Shown here: positions 1 to 6,119 of the stretch, piece by piece
How the letters are laid out: every line of letters starts with the position of its first letter
Numbering within the stretch: the first letter of the stretch is position 1
From: Syntrophaceae bacterium
Lineage (GTDB): Bacteria > Desulfobacterota > Desulfomonilia > Desulfomonilales > Desulfomonilaceae
Direction of reading: 5' to 3'
Assembly (NCBI GenBank): GCA_014874425.1
Contig: JACWAG010000115.1
Location: 1-7,493 of the forward strand
DNA length: 7,493 nt
The notes under the pieces: model-generated
What the model was told of the DNA's origin: nothing
Seen by the model: only the letters and a program-made list of their open reading frames with translations
Databases searched by the model: none
Position numbers and translations under genes: made by a program

Positions 1-167
1 GTCCATATTAACCCTATGGTGGTGCCGGAAGGGGTCCAGGCTGGTTTAATCAAAGTCGGGTACCACGTTCCAATAGACAGATCGGTGAAAAACGCTCCCA
101 TCCAAGCCACCGAAAATGCGATCCCTAAACTTACAACAAGCGCTATTATCTGTTCGGTTCTGCTCAT
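1..167 (-). CDS. tspO: TspO/MBR family tryptophan-rich membrane protein, N-terminal part only
   Basis: My own reading of the minus strand from an ATG at 167 gives 55 uninterrupted codons that run off the left edge, so the gene is partial at its 3' end. The peptide has a hydrophobic first helix (about residues 7-27), followed by the TspO hallmark: GTWYPTLIKPAWTPSG at about residues 33-48, matching the family pattern W-Y-x-x-L-x-K-P-x-W-T-P. TspO proteins are five-helix membrane proteins that bind porphyrins and other hydrophobic ligands and are linked to tetrapyrrole handling and stress responses; the exact role in this organism is unknown. An AGGAG at 178-182 lies 10 nt upstream of the ATG. 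The gene follows the small secreted-protein gene on the same strand after 36 bp, so the two may be cotranscribed. Only the first quarter to third of the protein is visible, but the motif is distinctive. Confidence 0.85.
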   Translation of the reverse strand, partial: MSRTEQIIALVVSLGIAFSVAWMGAFFTDLSIGTWYPTLIKPAWTPSGTTIGLIW

Positions 168-203
168 ATAGTCATTACTCCTAATCAGACGGTGAGCGAA
201 ATC

Positions 204-641
204 TCAATGAGGAGCAGGGACGACGATCTCGTTCCTGATCCAGACCGCCTCGCTATATTTGTTGAGTCTTTTTCTAGCTTCATATTCAAGTCTCTCTTTT
301 GTGAGTAACAATTCGTCAGGGTTTATTTTTTCCAATTTCTGGGGTTTGTTTTTAAGGTCCTGTTCAATTTTGTCCTTAAAACCTTCCAAAGGGCGAATTT
401 CGAGATTGTAAATGGCGTAGCCATTCCTCTCCCTGCAAATATAAAAGATTTTACCGCCGTCGGTTATTTTAATGGAAACCAGCTTTCCTGTCGTTGGGAC
501 TCTTGTGTAGTGATTCTCAAATCTTACCGCCCCATACTCTGACAGGACATTTTCAGCAAGTCCGAATTCTCCCGCGTTAACGGAGCTATGGCAAAATACA
601 ATGGCGAAAAGCGAAAAAATGATTCCAGGTAAAAATCTCAT
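204..641 (-). CDS. Small secreted protein of unknown function
   Basis: A 145-residue protein that I do not recognise. Residues 1-23 form a typical Sec signal peptide: a short positive start (MRF), a hydrophobic stretch to about residue 17, and a probable signal peptidase I site after V-N-A, so the mature protein of about 122 residues should be periplasmic. There is no lipobox. The mature part is mixed: a probable beta-rich first half (about residues 35-80, with a lone Cys in YICRERNG) and a charged, Lys/Glu-rich helical second half (about 85-125). The start is supported by GGGAG at 648-652, six nt before the ATG at 641. The next gene on the same strand is tspO, 36 bp downstream, and the Skp-like gene is divergent. 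The ORF, signal peptide and ribosome site make a real gene likely; the function cannot be stated. Confidence 0.75.
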   Translation of the reverse strand: MRFLPGIIFSLFAIVFCHSSVNAGEFGLAENVLSEYGAVRFENHYTRVPTTGKLVSIKITDGGKIFYICRERNGYAIYNLEIRPLEGFKDKIEQDLKNKPQKLEKINPDELLLTKERLEYEARKRLNKYSEAVWIRNEIVVPAPH

Positions 642-735
642 CTATTTCTCCCTTTTTCAGGTGGCGGATGACTCGCGTTGGTGATAGACACGCAACACGC
701 TTTAGAGTATGCTCTCCAAAGTTTTAATCTCAAAC

Positions 736-742
736 AAGGGGA
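736..742 (+). promoter_or_regulatory. Ribosome binding site of the OmpH/Skp-like gene
   Basis: AAGGGGA lies seven nt before the ATG at 750. It decides the start: the longer reading from a TTG at 678 has no comparable site and would put 24 hydrophilic residues in front of the signal peptide. Confidence 0.75.
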
Positions 743-749
743 AGATGCA

Positions 750-1298
750 ATGAGAGAGAAGAATGTGACGAAACTTGTTTTGACTGTTTGTCTTTGCATT
801 TTGTTGACAGGAATCTTTGCGGCTCAAACTCAAGCTCAGGGGCTCAAAATTGCCGATGTAAGTATGACGGACATTTCCAATAAATCCCAAAAAGTAAAAA
901 TAGCATTGGATGAACTCAAAAAATCTCAATCACAACCCACTCAGAAGATGACGGCTTTAAGCGCCGAACTCAGAAAGCTTCAGGAGAGTCTTGAAAAGGG
1001 AAAGACTAGCCTCAAAGAAGAAGAGAAAACTAAAATTGAAGAAGAAATGAGATCCAAATATCAAGAACTTCAGACAGAACAACAGGAATTTAGATCCAAA
1101 CTCCTGGAACAACAAAAAAGCATCAATGACAGTATGATGGCCCAAATTAACCAGGCTGTGGCAAAGGTAGCTGAAAAAGAAGGAATGTCCGTTGTTTTCC
1201 TGAAGGAATCGATAATCTATTCGAAAGATATTCCGGACCTTACTGACAAGGTCATAAGCTATCTTGACACTTCTGTGCAGCCGCCTGCCAAAAAGTAA
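750..1298 (+). CDS. OmpH/Skp family periplasmic chaperone
   Basis: A 182-residue protein with a Sec signal peptide (residues 1-29: basic MREKNVTK, hydrophobic LVLTVCLCILLTGIF, cleavage probably after Q-T-Q-A). The mature part starts with the short beta strand GLKIADVSM, where Skp/OmpH proteins have A-x-x-K-I-A-x-V-D. A long Gln/Glu/Lys-rich coiled coil follows (about 45-145), and the end is AEKEGMSVVFLKESIIYSKDIPDLTDKVISYLD, matching the conserved family end (A-x-x-x-G, a strand, then D-L-T-x-x-V-I). Skp holds unfolded outer-membrane proteins in the periplasm as a trimer with coiled-coil arms, so the family implies a Gram-negative envelope. Skp is usually encoded beside bamA and lpxD; here it is not. 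The lipoate ligase gene follows after roughly 50-60 bp on the same strand with no convincing terminator between, so cotranscription is possible but has no obvious functional logic. This is probably one of several paralogues in the genome. Confidence 0.85.
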   Translation: MREKNVTKLVLTVCLCILLTGIFAAQTQAQGLKIADVSMTDISNKSQKVKIALDELKKSQSQPTQKMTALSAELRKLQESLEKGKTSLKEEEKTKIEEEMRSKYQELQTEQQEFRSKLLEQQKSINDSMMAQINQAVAKVAEKEGMSVVFLKESIIYSKDIPDLTDKVISYLDTSVQPPAKK

Positions 1299-1361
1299 CC
1301 ATATAGGTGTTCCAGAGTATATTGTAATACTGAATCCCAAGAAGATTTGAATTTCGTTCCA

Positions 1362-2945
1362 ATGAATTCCAAGAAATGCCGGTTACTCGACACGAGGGCT
1401 CTCCCTGCGCCAGCTAATATGGCCCTCGATAACATAATTCTGGAAGAGATCTCCTCGGGACGCTCGCCGATTACTTTCCGGTTCCTTCAATTTAAACCGG
1501 CTGCGGCGCTGGTTGGTTACAATCAGGATGTGAGTCTTGAGATCCGAGCAGATTTCTGCAAGGCCCATGACATTGACATCAATCGGCGAAGTACCGGTGG
1601 AGGCGCTATTCTGTTTCAGGAATCAGCCTTGGGATGGGAAATATTCGGCCCGCCCGGTGTGCCTCCGTTCTTGGGGCAATATGAAGACATTCTCTACAAA
1701 ATCTGTTCTATAGCGGCGCGTGCCTTGTCAAGGCTTGGAATAAACGCTCAATTCAGACCAAGGAATGACATAGAAGTTGACGGAAGAAAAATATCCGGAA
1801 CTGGTGGCGCTTTTATTTCACGAGCCATGATGTTTCAGGGCACTGTATTGGTTCAAAATGAAACGGAAAGGTTTCTAAAGGCATTAAGAGTGCCTGTTGA
1901 AAAACTGAAAAAACGAGAGATAGAATCTCTCATGCAAAGAATATGTTTCCTGAATGATCTCTTGTCTTCTCCTGTTAATATTGATGATATTAAACACGCC
2001 TTTGTTTCTGAATTTTCCGATGCTCTCGCAATGGATTTCTATCCTGATGGATTGACCGACGTGGAAGCCAAGCGATTAGACGAGGAACTAGGCTTCTATT
2101 CCAGTTCAGACTGGATTTATTCTCGCTCCCGCCCAAAATTCGAGGGTGAACCCGTACGTTCCATTACTCAAACACCTGGAGGGTCAATCCGCGCGCATTT
2201 ATGGCTCGCCCCTGGTGGAAAAAGGGTTCGACAGGCGCTTTTAACCGGCGATTTCTTTACCAATCCTCAGCGGCTATGTTTTGATCTGGAGTCTTATCTC
2301 GTGGGATCGACCCTTACTGGCGCAGATCTCACAGACCGTGTGATGTCTTTCTTCGACTCATCCGACGGAGAGATTTCTGGAGTTGACCCAAAGCAGGTAG
2401 CCGAGTTAATTGCTGAGGCTGCGGACAGGCTGAAATTGTTGAGTCTTAACTTTAGCTTACCCGAGGTGAACGAACTGTTTTTCATCAACCTTTGTCCGCA
2501 TGATATGGATAGCCATGCAGCAAAATGGCTTTTACTGCCATACTGTTCAAAGAATTTGGAATGCGATTTTCGTGAGATTGAAGGATGCGCTGAATGCGGG
2601 GCCTGCGAAATTGGATATTTTTACTCATTAGCCCGGCAATTTAACCTGGAACCATTAACGATCCAGAGTTTCGAACATCTTATGTCAACTCTTGATGAAA
2701 AAACTTCTCGGTCAGACGGGATCTACATAGGTTCGTGCTGTGAAGCTTTCTATTCAAAACACAGGCTGGAAATGGAAGCCCTCCCAGCGTCGGGAATTCT
2801 TGTCAATATCGATTCCACCACTTGTTATGATTTGGGGAAAGGTTCAGACGCGTACAAAGGTAAATTCGACAACAAAACTTTTCTAAATACTACATTGTTG
2901 GAAAAAACCATTAGGTTGATAAATGGCCAAACAGCTTCAATGTGA
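1362..2945 (+). CDS. lplA: Lipoate/octanoate-protein ligase Lpl(AB) with C-terminal DUF116-like domain
   Basis: A 527-residue protein in three parts. Residues about 5-235 are the LplA catalytic domain: CRLLDTRALPAPANMALD at the start, RRSTGGGA (75-82) for the adenylate, and NDIEVDGRKISGTGG with the likely catalytic Lys143. Residues about 236-340 match the LplA accessory (LplB-like) domain, including PGGSIRAHLWLAPGG and ALLTGDFF. Family members attach lipoate or octanoate to a lysine of an acceptor protein using ATP. The His-Asp usually seen after GGGAV is Phe-Gln here. Residues about 378-527 are an extra Cys-rich region (C395, C401, CxxCxxC at 409-415, C459-C460, C488) resembling DUF116, a probable Fe-S-binding domain of unknown role; E. 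coli LplA (about 340 residues) lacks it. Start: a TTG at 1347 adds five residues, and neither start has a well-placed ribosome site; I prefer the ATG. The 3' end overlaps lipT by 23 nt, suggesting coupled translation in one operon. Confidence 0.88.
   Translation: MNSKKCRLLDTRALPAPANMALDNIILEEISSGRSPITFRFLQFKPAAALVGYNQDVSLEIRADFCKAHDIDINRRSTGGGAILFQESALGWEIFGPPGVPPFLGQYEDILYKICSIAARALSRLGINAQFRPRNDIEVDGRKISGTGGAFISRAMMFQGTVLVQNETERFLKALRVPVEKLKKREIESLMQRICFLNDLLSSPVNIDDIKHAFVSEFSDALAMDFYPDGLTDVEAKRLDEELGFYSSSDWIYSRSRPKFEGEPVRSITQTPGGSIRAHLWLAPGGKRVRQALLTGDFFTNPQRLCFDLESYLVGSTLTGADLTDRVMSFFDSSDGEISGVDPKQVAELIAEAADRLKLLSLNFSLPEVNELFFINLCPHDMDSHAAKWLLLPYCSKNLECDFREIEGCAECGACEIGYFYSLARQFNLEPLTIQSFEHLMSTLDEKTSRSDGIYIGSCCEAFYSKHRLEMEALPASGILVNIDSTTCYDLGKGSDAYKGKFDNKTFLNTTLLEKTIRLINGQTASM
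2493..2945 (+). other. DUF116-like cysteine-rich domain fused to the ligase
   Basis: This part of the ligase gene encodes about 150 residues with nine cysteines: one near the start (PHDM context), LLLPYC, then C-x5-C, a ferredoxin-like CAECGAC, a CC pair in IGSCCEAFY, and one in STTCYDLG. The order LLLPxC, CxxCGxC-x-IG, G-x-C-C resembles DUF116 proteins as I remember them; I could not run a profile search. The CxxCxxC pattern suggests an iron-sulfur cluster. Its presence next to two radical SAM genes is suggestive of a role in cluster or sulfur supply, which is inference. Confidence 0.65.
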
Positions 2946-4020
2946 TGTGCTGGTTATAGGGGCTGGACCGGCGGGATCTAGGGCGGCTATGCGGGTCGCG
3001 TCCGAAGGTCTGGACGTAATACTTGTTGATAGCAAACCCAGGATAGGTGAGAGACCTCATTGTGGGGAATTTGTGCCTTATCAACTTTTTTCGGAATTTA
3101 CTCTGAATAAGAATTCAATAGTTCATAGAATAAACAGCCTGGAAACGAGGATCGTACATAATAAATCTGAACTTGAGTTCAAGACCAATTCAGTCCAATC
3201 AAACGGGTTTCTCATTGATCGTCCCAAATTTGACCGTAACCTGGCTGTAGAGGCTGTGGCAAGCGGCGCTTTGGTAATGTCTTCGTCAAGTTTTGCGGGT
3301 TTTACTGACCAAGGTTGTGTCCTAAAGTCAGTCGGCGATGAAATCATGGTAAAGGCGAAATATATTATTGCTGCGGATGGGGCGCATTCGAGTGTGAGGA
3401 AAAAGCTGGGTTTGTTCACGGACGACTGTACTGTAGGATTCCAACTTGAAGCGCCTATTGTTGATCCGAGCGGTCCGAGCGCCATAGTTTTTCTGGATCG
3501 GGATTTCTTCGGTGGCTATGGGTGGCTATTTCCTAAAGGAGCGACAGCCAATGTTGGAGTGGGTTTATTGCCTTCAAATGGATTGACTCCTGCGGCTGCG
3601 CTTAGTGATTTTACCGGAATGTTGATTCGAACGGGCCTAATCAAACCGGGATGGATCGCACGAACCAGCGGCTTTATACCCGGATTCGGAATGAGGTTCC
3701 CTCTTATCGTTGAAAACATTCTTTTTTGTGGTGACGCCGCAGGTTTGGCGCACCCGATTACAGGGGCGGGAATCGCTCAAGCGGTTTTCTCGGGAGATAT
3801 AGCCGGAGAGTTTGTAGCTAAAGCCGTAACAACCCGAACTTCCTCAATAATAAACAAATATCAAGATATTTTATTGGGCCGGTATGGCGGGGTTTACGAG
3901 CACGCTTTGTCGAAAAAGAAAGTTCAGCTAGAATCCTGGGGGAATAGAGACTTTGCAGAGGTTTGTGGTCAAACCTGGATTTCATTCAAAGGCTATAAAA
4001 AGCGGGAACGAAACTTTTGA
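2923..4020 (+). CDS. lipT: LipT-like FAD-dependent oxidoreductase (geranylgeranyl reductase family)
   Basis: A 365-residue flavoprotein. The N-terminus is a Rossmann FAD-binding fold: DVLVIGAGPAGSRAA with GxGxxG at 13-18 and an acidic Asp36 at the end of the second strand. Further family marks are IIAADGAHSSVRKKLG (148-163), GGYGWLFPKG (197-206) and the second FAD motif FCGDAAGLAHPITGAGIAQA (268-287). These place it in the geranylgeranyl-reductase-like group (COG0644). Members are often called isoprenoid reductases, but one branch, LipT, is encoded with lipS1, lipS2 and the ligase in lipoate assembly clusters, and is thought to be a redox partner; its reaction is not firmly established. Context is the main reason for this choice. 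The ATG lies inside the end of the ligase gene with AGGT six nt upstream, and the stop overlaps the next gene's TTG. Single-gene evidence alone would support only 'FAD-dependent oxidoreductase'. Confidence 0.78.
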   Translation: MAKQLQCDVLVIGAGPAGSRAAMRVASEGLDVILVDSKPRIGERPHCGEFVPYQLFSEFTLNKNSIVHRINSLETRIVHNKSELEFKTNSVQSNGFLIDRPKFDRNLAVEAVASGALVMSSSSFAGFTDQGCVLKSVGDEIMVKAKYIIAADGAHSSVRKKLGLFTDDCTVGFQLEAPIVDPSGPSAIVFLDRDFFGGYGWLFPKGATANVGVGLLPSNGLTPAAALSDFTGMLIRTGLIKPGWIARTSGFIPGFGMRFPLIVENILFCGDAAGLAHPITGAGIAQAVFSGDIAGEFVAKAVTTRTSSIINKYQDILLGRYGGVYEHALSKKKVQLESWGNRDFAEVCGQTWISFKGYKKRERNF

Positions 4021-4943
4021 GGGAAACTGAACCACTCTTCACGGAAGCCTGGCGTATTTCTAGGTCCATTTTTGGAAACGACCTCATCATTTACCAGCCG
4101 GGTATGTTTGTAATTAACGGCCAGAGAGGATCATATCACACCGTATCAATTACGGGAACGCGCTGCGATTTGGCTTGTGATCACTGTGGGGGACAATTGC
4201 TTAAGAACATGAGTCCTGCCGTGAGTCCTGAAGACCTGGTCAGTTTTGGGCTGAAAGCGGCAGCCCGAGGCGACAAGGGGATCCTCGTCTCTGGCGGATG
4301 TGATGAATATGGCAGCTTGCCATGGTCGAATTTCGTCAAAGCTATAGAGGAAATCAAGCAGAAGACCAACCTAATCGTGACAGTACACACGGGCCAGGTT
4401 GATTTTGCCACTGCGCTGGCGCTCCGTGATGCAGGAGTGGACCAAGCCTTGATAGATGTGATTGGCGATGATTCAACAGCCAGAGAAGTATTTCATCTCG
4501 AAAAGGGGACCACTACTGTCATTAAATCGATGGACGCCTTGTTTCAAGCCGGCTTGGAAGTTGTGCCCCATATTCTTTACGGGATTCATTACGGCAGAGA
4601 AAGAGGCGAACACAAAGCTTTGGAGATAATTTCGAAATACCCTCTTGGAAAATATGTAATAGTGGTTTTTACGCCTATGAAAAACACAAAAATGGCTGAC
4701 GTAAAACCGCCGGATCCAAAGAGTGTCGCTACATTCATAGCTGAGGCGAGACTAGAAATTCCCAAAGCAAAAAGCTCACTCGGTTGTGCAAGGCCTGGCG
4801 GAAAGTATCGCAAGGAATTAGACTTGCTGGCAATAAGGGCCGGGGTCAACTCACTGGCCGTAGGATATGATTATGTTTCTGAAGAAGCGCGTAAATTAGG
4901 GTTGAACATAATCCACAAGTACACCTGTTGTTCTCTCGACTGA
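4017..4943 (+). CDS. lipS2: Radical SAM protein, lipoyl synthase component (LipS2-like, COG1856 type)
   Basis: A 308-residue radical SAM enzyme. The SAM-binding [4Fe-4S] motif is CDLACDHC (C50, C54, C57) in VSITGTRCDLACDHCGG, and LVSGGC (90-95) is in the place of the SAM-contacting glycine-rich strand. IDVIGDD, PHILYGIHYG and the end LGCARPGGKYRKELD...YTCCSLD fit the 'biotin synthase-related' group COG1856. C257, C304 and C305 near the C-terminus are candidates to hold a second, auxiliary cluster that would be the sulfur donor, as in lipoyl synthases. In Thermococcus and in sulfur oxidisers, LipS1 and LipS2 together replace LipA and insert the two sulfurs into the octanoyl chain on the acceptor protein. 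The start is a TTG overlapping the lipT stop (TTGA), so translation is probably coupled; the next ATG (Met30) would remove residues that look conserved. I am unsure which of the two numbers, S1 or S2, this protein should carry. Confidence 0.8.
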   Translation: MRETEPLFTEAWRISRSIFGNDLIIYQPGMFVINGQRGSYHTVSITGTRCDLACDHCGGQLLKNMSPAVSPEDLVSFGLKAAARGDKGILVSGGCDEYGSLPWSNFVKAIEEIKQKTNLIVTVHTGQVDFATALALRDAGVDQALIDVIGDDSTAREVFHLEKGTTTVIKSMDALFQAGLEVVPHILYGIHYGRERGEHKALEIISKYPLGKYVIVVFTPMKNTKMADVKPPDPKSVATFIAEARLEIPKAKSSLGCARPGGKYRKELDLLAIRAGVNSLAVGYDYVSEEARKLGLNIIHKYTCCSLD

Positions 4944-5004
4944 CAGGGAAGACCTATAGTGTAACTTAGCTTGATGATTAGAATAACAAGATAAAGAGTG
5001 AAAA

Positions 5005-6057
5005 ATGACCGGTACAAAAACATCAATTCAAGAGAGCCCGGAGTATTTGAGAATGTCATTGGCGGCCGCCATGACTTTAAATTTTGTCCCAGGATTATTC
5101 TACAGGGGCGCTCGTCTTGGCTGCGTGAACCTTCTACTGAGCTACTCTGATGGCTGTAAAGCTAATTGCGCGTTTTGCGGCCTGGCTTCTCAGAGGGTAA
5201 CGGAGAAAGGCCGTGGGAGCTTCATTCGGGTACCATGGAGGTTCTACCCTACTGATGAAATTATAGACGCAATAAAAAAAGCTCCTAATCATGTAAATAG
5301 GGTCTGCATTTCAATGATAACGCATCCGAAAAGCAGGCGGGACGTTATTTCAATCTGTGAAAAAATTACCAAAGAGACTCCCTTGGCTGTTTCTTTATTG
5401 ATTACCCCCACACTCCTGAATCGAGATGACCTCGTTGCCATGAAAGAAGCTGGAGCTGAAAGGATTGGTGTAGCGGTTGATGCGGCTACAGAGGACTTGT
5501 TTGTTAAATTGCGCGGAAAACCCGTCAAAGGCCCGCACGATTGGAACAAATATTGGAAAGTTTATGAGCAAAGCCTTGAGATTTTTGGAATGGGAATGGC
5601 GGGCGTCCATCTAATCTGCGGAATTGGAGAAACTGAACAAGAAATGGTTTCAGCGATAGCCAGAGCCAAAAGGATGGGAGGATCGACTCACTTGTTCTCG
5701 TTTTTCCCGGAACAGGGATCAGCCATGCAATCGGTGTCTCCTCCCCCTATAGGAACTTATAGACGCATTCAATTGGCAAGGTGGTTGATTGACAACGACA
5801 AAATTGATACTGAATCATTGACCTTTGACGATCAGGGTAGGATACTTGGTTTTGAAATTGGAGCGAATGAATTTGAAGAAGCGATAAAAACCGGTCATCC
5901 TTTTGAAACTTCGGGATGTCCAGGTCCTGACGGGAAAGTGGCTTGTAACAGGCCATATGGTAACGAGAAACCAGGACCTAATATACGTAATTTCCCCTTT
6001 ACCCCTGAAACTGAAGATATTGATCAGGTAAGAAGCGAAATGTTTAAGTATGAATAG
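5005..6057 (+). CDS. lipS1: Radical SAM protein, lipoyl synthase component (LipS1-like, COG2516 type)
   Basis: A 350-residue radical SAM enzyme, unlike its neighbour in sequence. The SAM cluster motif is CKANCAFC (C51, C55, C58), preceded by GCVNLLLSYSDG. The barrel continues through SMITHPKS, LLITPTLL, ERIGVAVDAATEDLF (153-166) and HLICGIGETEQEM (202-214), the last typical of biotin synthase-like enzymes. The C-terminal segment has TSGCPGPDGKVACNRPYGNEKPG; C305 and C314, perhaps with C40, are candidate ligands of an auxiliary cluster. This fits the 'biotin synthase-related' group COG2516. No bioB, bioA, bioD or bioF neighbours are present, so biotin synthesis is unlikely; the paired partner gene and ligase point to lipoyl synthesis. 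It starts 61 bp after lipS2 with only a weak GAG upstream (4996-4998) of the ATG, and no promoter or terminator is evident in the gap, so it is probably the last gene of the operon. The S1 rather than S2 label is tentative. Confidence 0.8.
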   Translation: MTGTKTSIQESPEYLRMSLAAAMTLNFVPGLFYRGARLGCVNLLLSYSDGCKANCAFCGLASQRVTEKGRGSFIRVPWRFYPTDEIIDAIKKAPNHVNRVCISMITHPKSRRDVISICEKITKETPLAVSLLITPTLLNRDDLVAMKEAGAERIGVAVDAATEDLFVKLRGKPVKGPHDWNKYWKVYEQSLEIFGMGMAGVHLICGIGETEQEMVSAIARAKRMGGSTHLFSFFPEQGSAMQSVSPPPIGTYRRIQLARWLIDNDKIDTESLTFDDQGRILGFEIGANEFEEAIKTGHPFETSGCPGPDGKVACNRPYGNEKPGPNIRNFPFTPETEDIDQVRSEMFKYE

Positions 6058-6080
6058 TATTTGGTATGAATGGTTTATTG

Positions 6081-6095
6081 AGAGCCCTATGCTCT
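6081..6095. terminator. Small hairpin between convergent genes, possible weak terminator
   Basis: AGAGC at 6081-6085 pairs perfectly with GCTCT at 6091-6095 around a five-base loop; an alternative pairing joins GAGCC (6082-6086) with GGCTC (6104-6108). It lies in the 62-bp gap between the converging stops of lipS1 and the VOC gene. There is only a short A-rich run on the plus strand and no strong U-tract in either direction, so terminator activity is uncertain. Confidence 0.3.
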
Positions 6096-6119
6096 AGATA
6101 AAAGGCTCAATTAAAGCGC

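Noticed and set aside
678..749. Longer start (TTG at 678) for the OmpH/Skp-like gene
   Set aside because: It adds 24 hydrophilic residues before a clear signal peptide and lacks a ribosome site, while the ATG at 750 has AAGGGGA at ideal spacing.
1316..1331. AGTAT/ATACT hairpin between the Skp-like gene and the ligase as a terminator
   Set aside because: Only five AT-rich base pairs and no following T-run; too weak to call.
957..1340. Minus-strand open frame of 127 codons opposite the Skp-like gene
   Set aside because: It is the shadow of a Glu/Lys-rich coiled coil, giving an artificial Phe/Leu-rich translation with no family resemblance.
3123..3485. Minus-strand open frame of 120 codons opposite the flavoprotein gene
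   Set aside because: It lies wholly inside a well-supported gene and its translation shows no domain or credible start region.
2923..4020. Geranylgeranyl reductase acting on isoprenoid lipids or chlorophyll
   Set aside because: The fold fits, but no isoprenoid or pigment genes are nearby; the overlaps with the ligase and radical SAM genes favour a lipoate role.
5005..6057. Biotin synthase (BioB)
   Set aside because: The radical SAM motif is shared, but there are no other bio genes, a second different radical SAM gene sits beside it, and the ligase and flavoprotein context fits lipoyl synthesis better.
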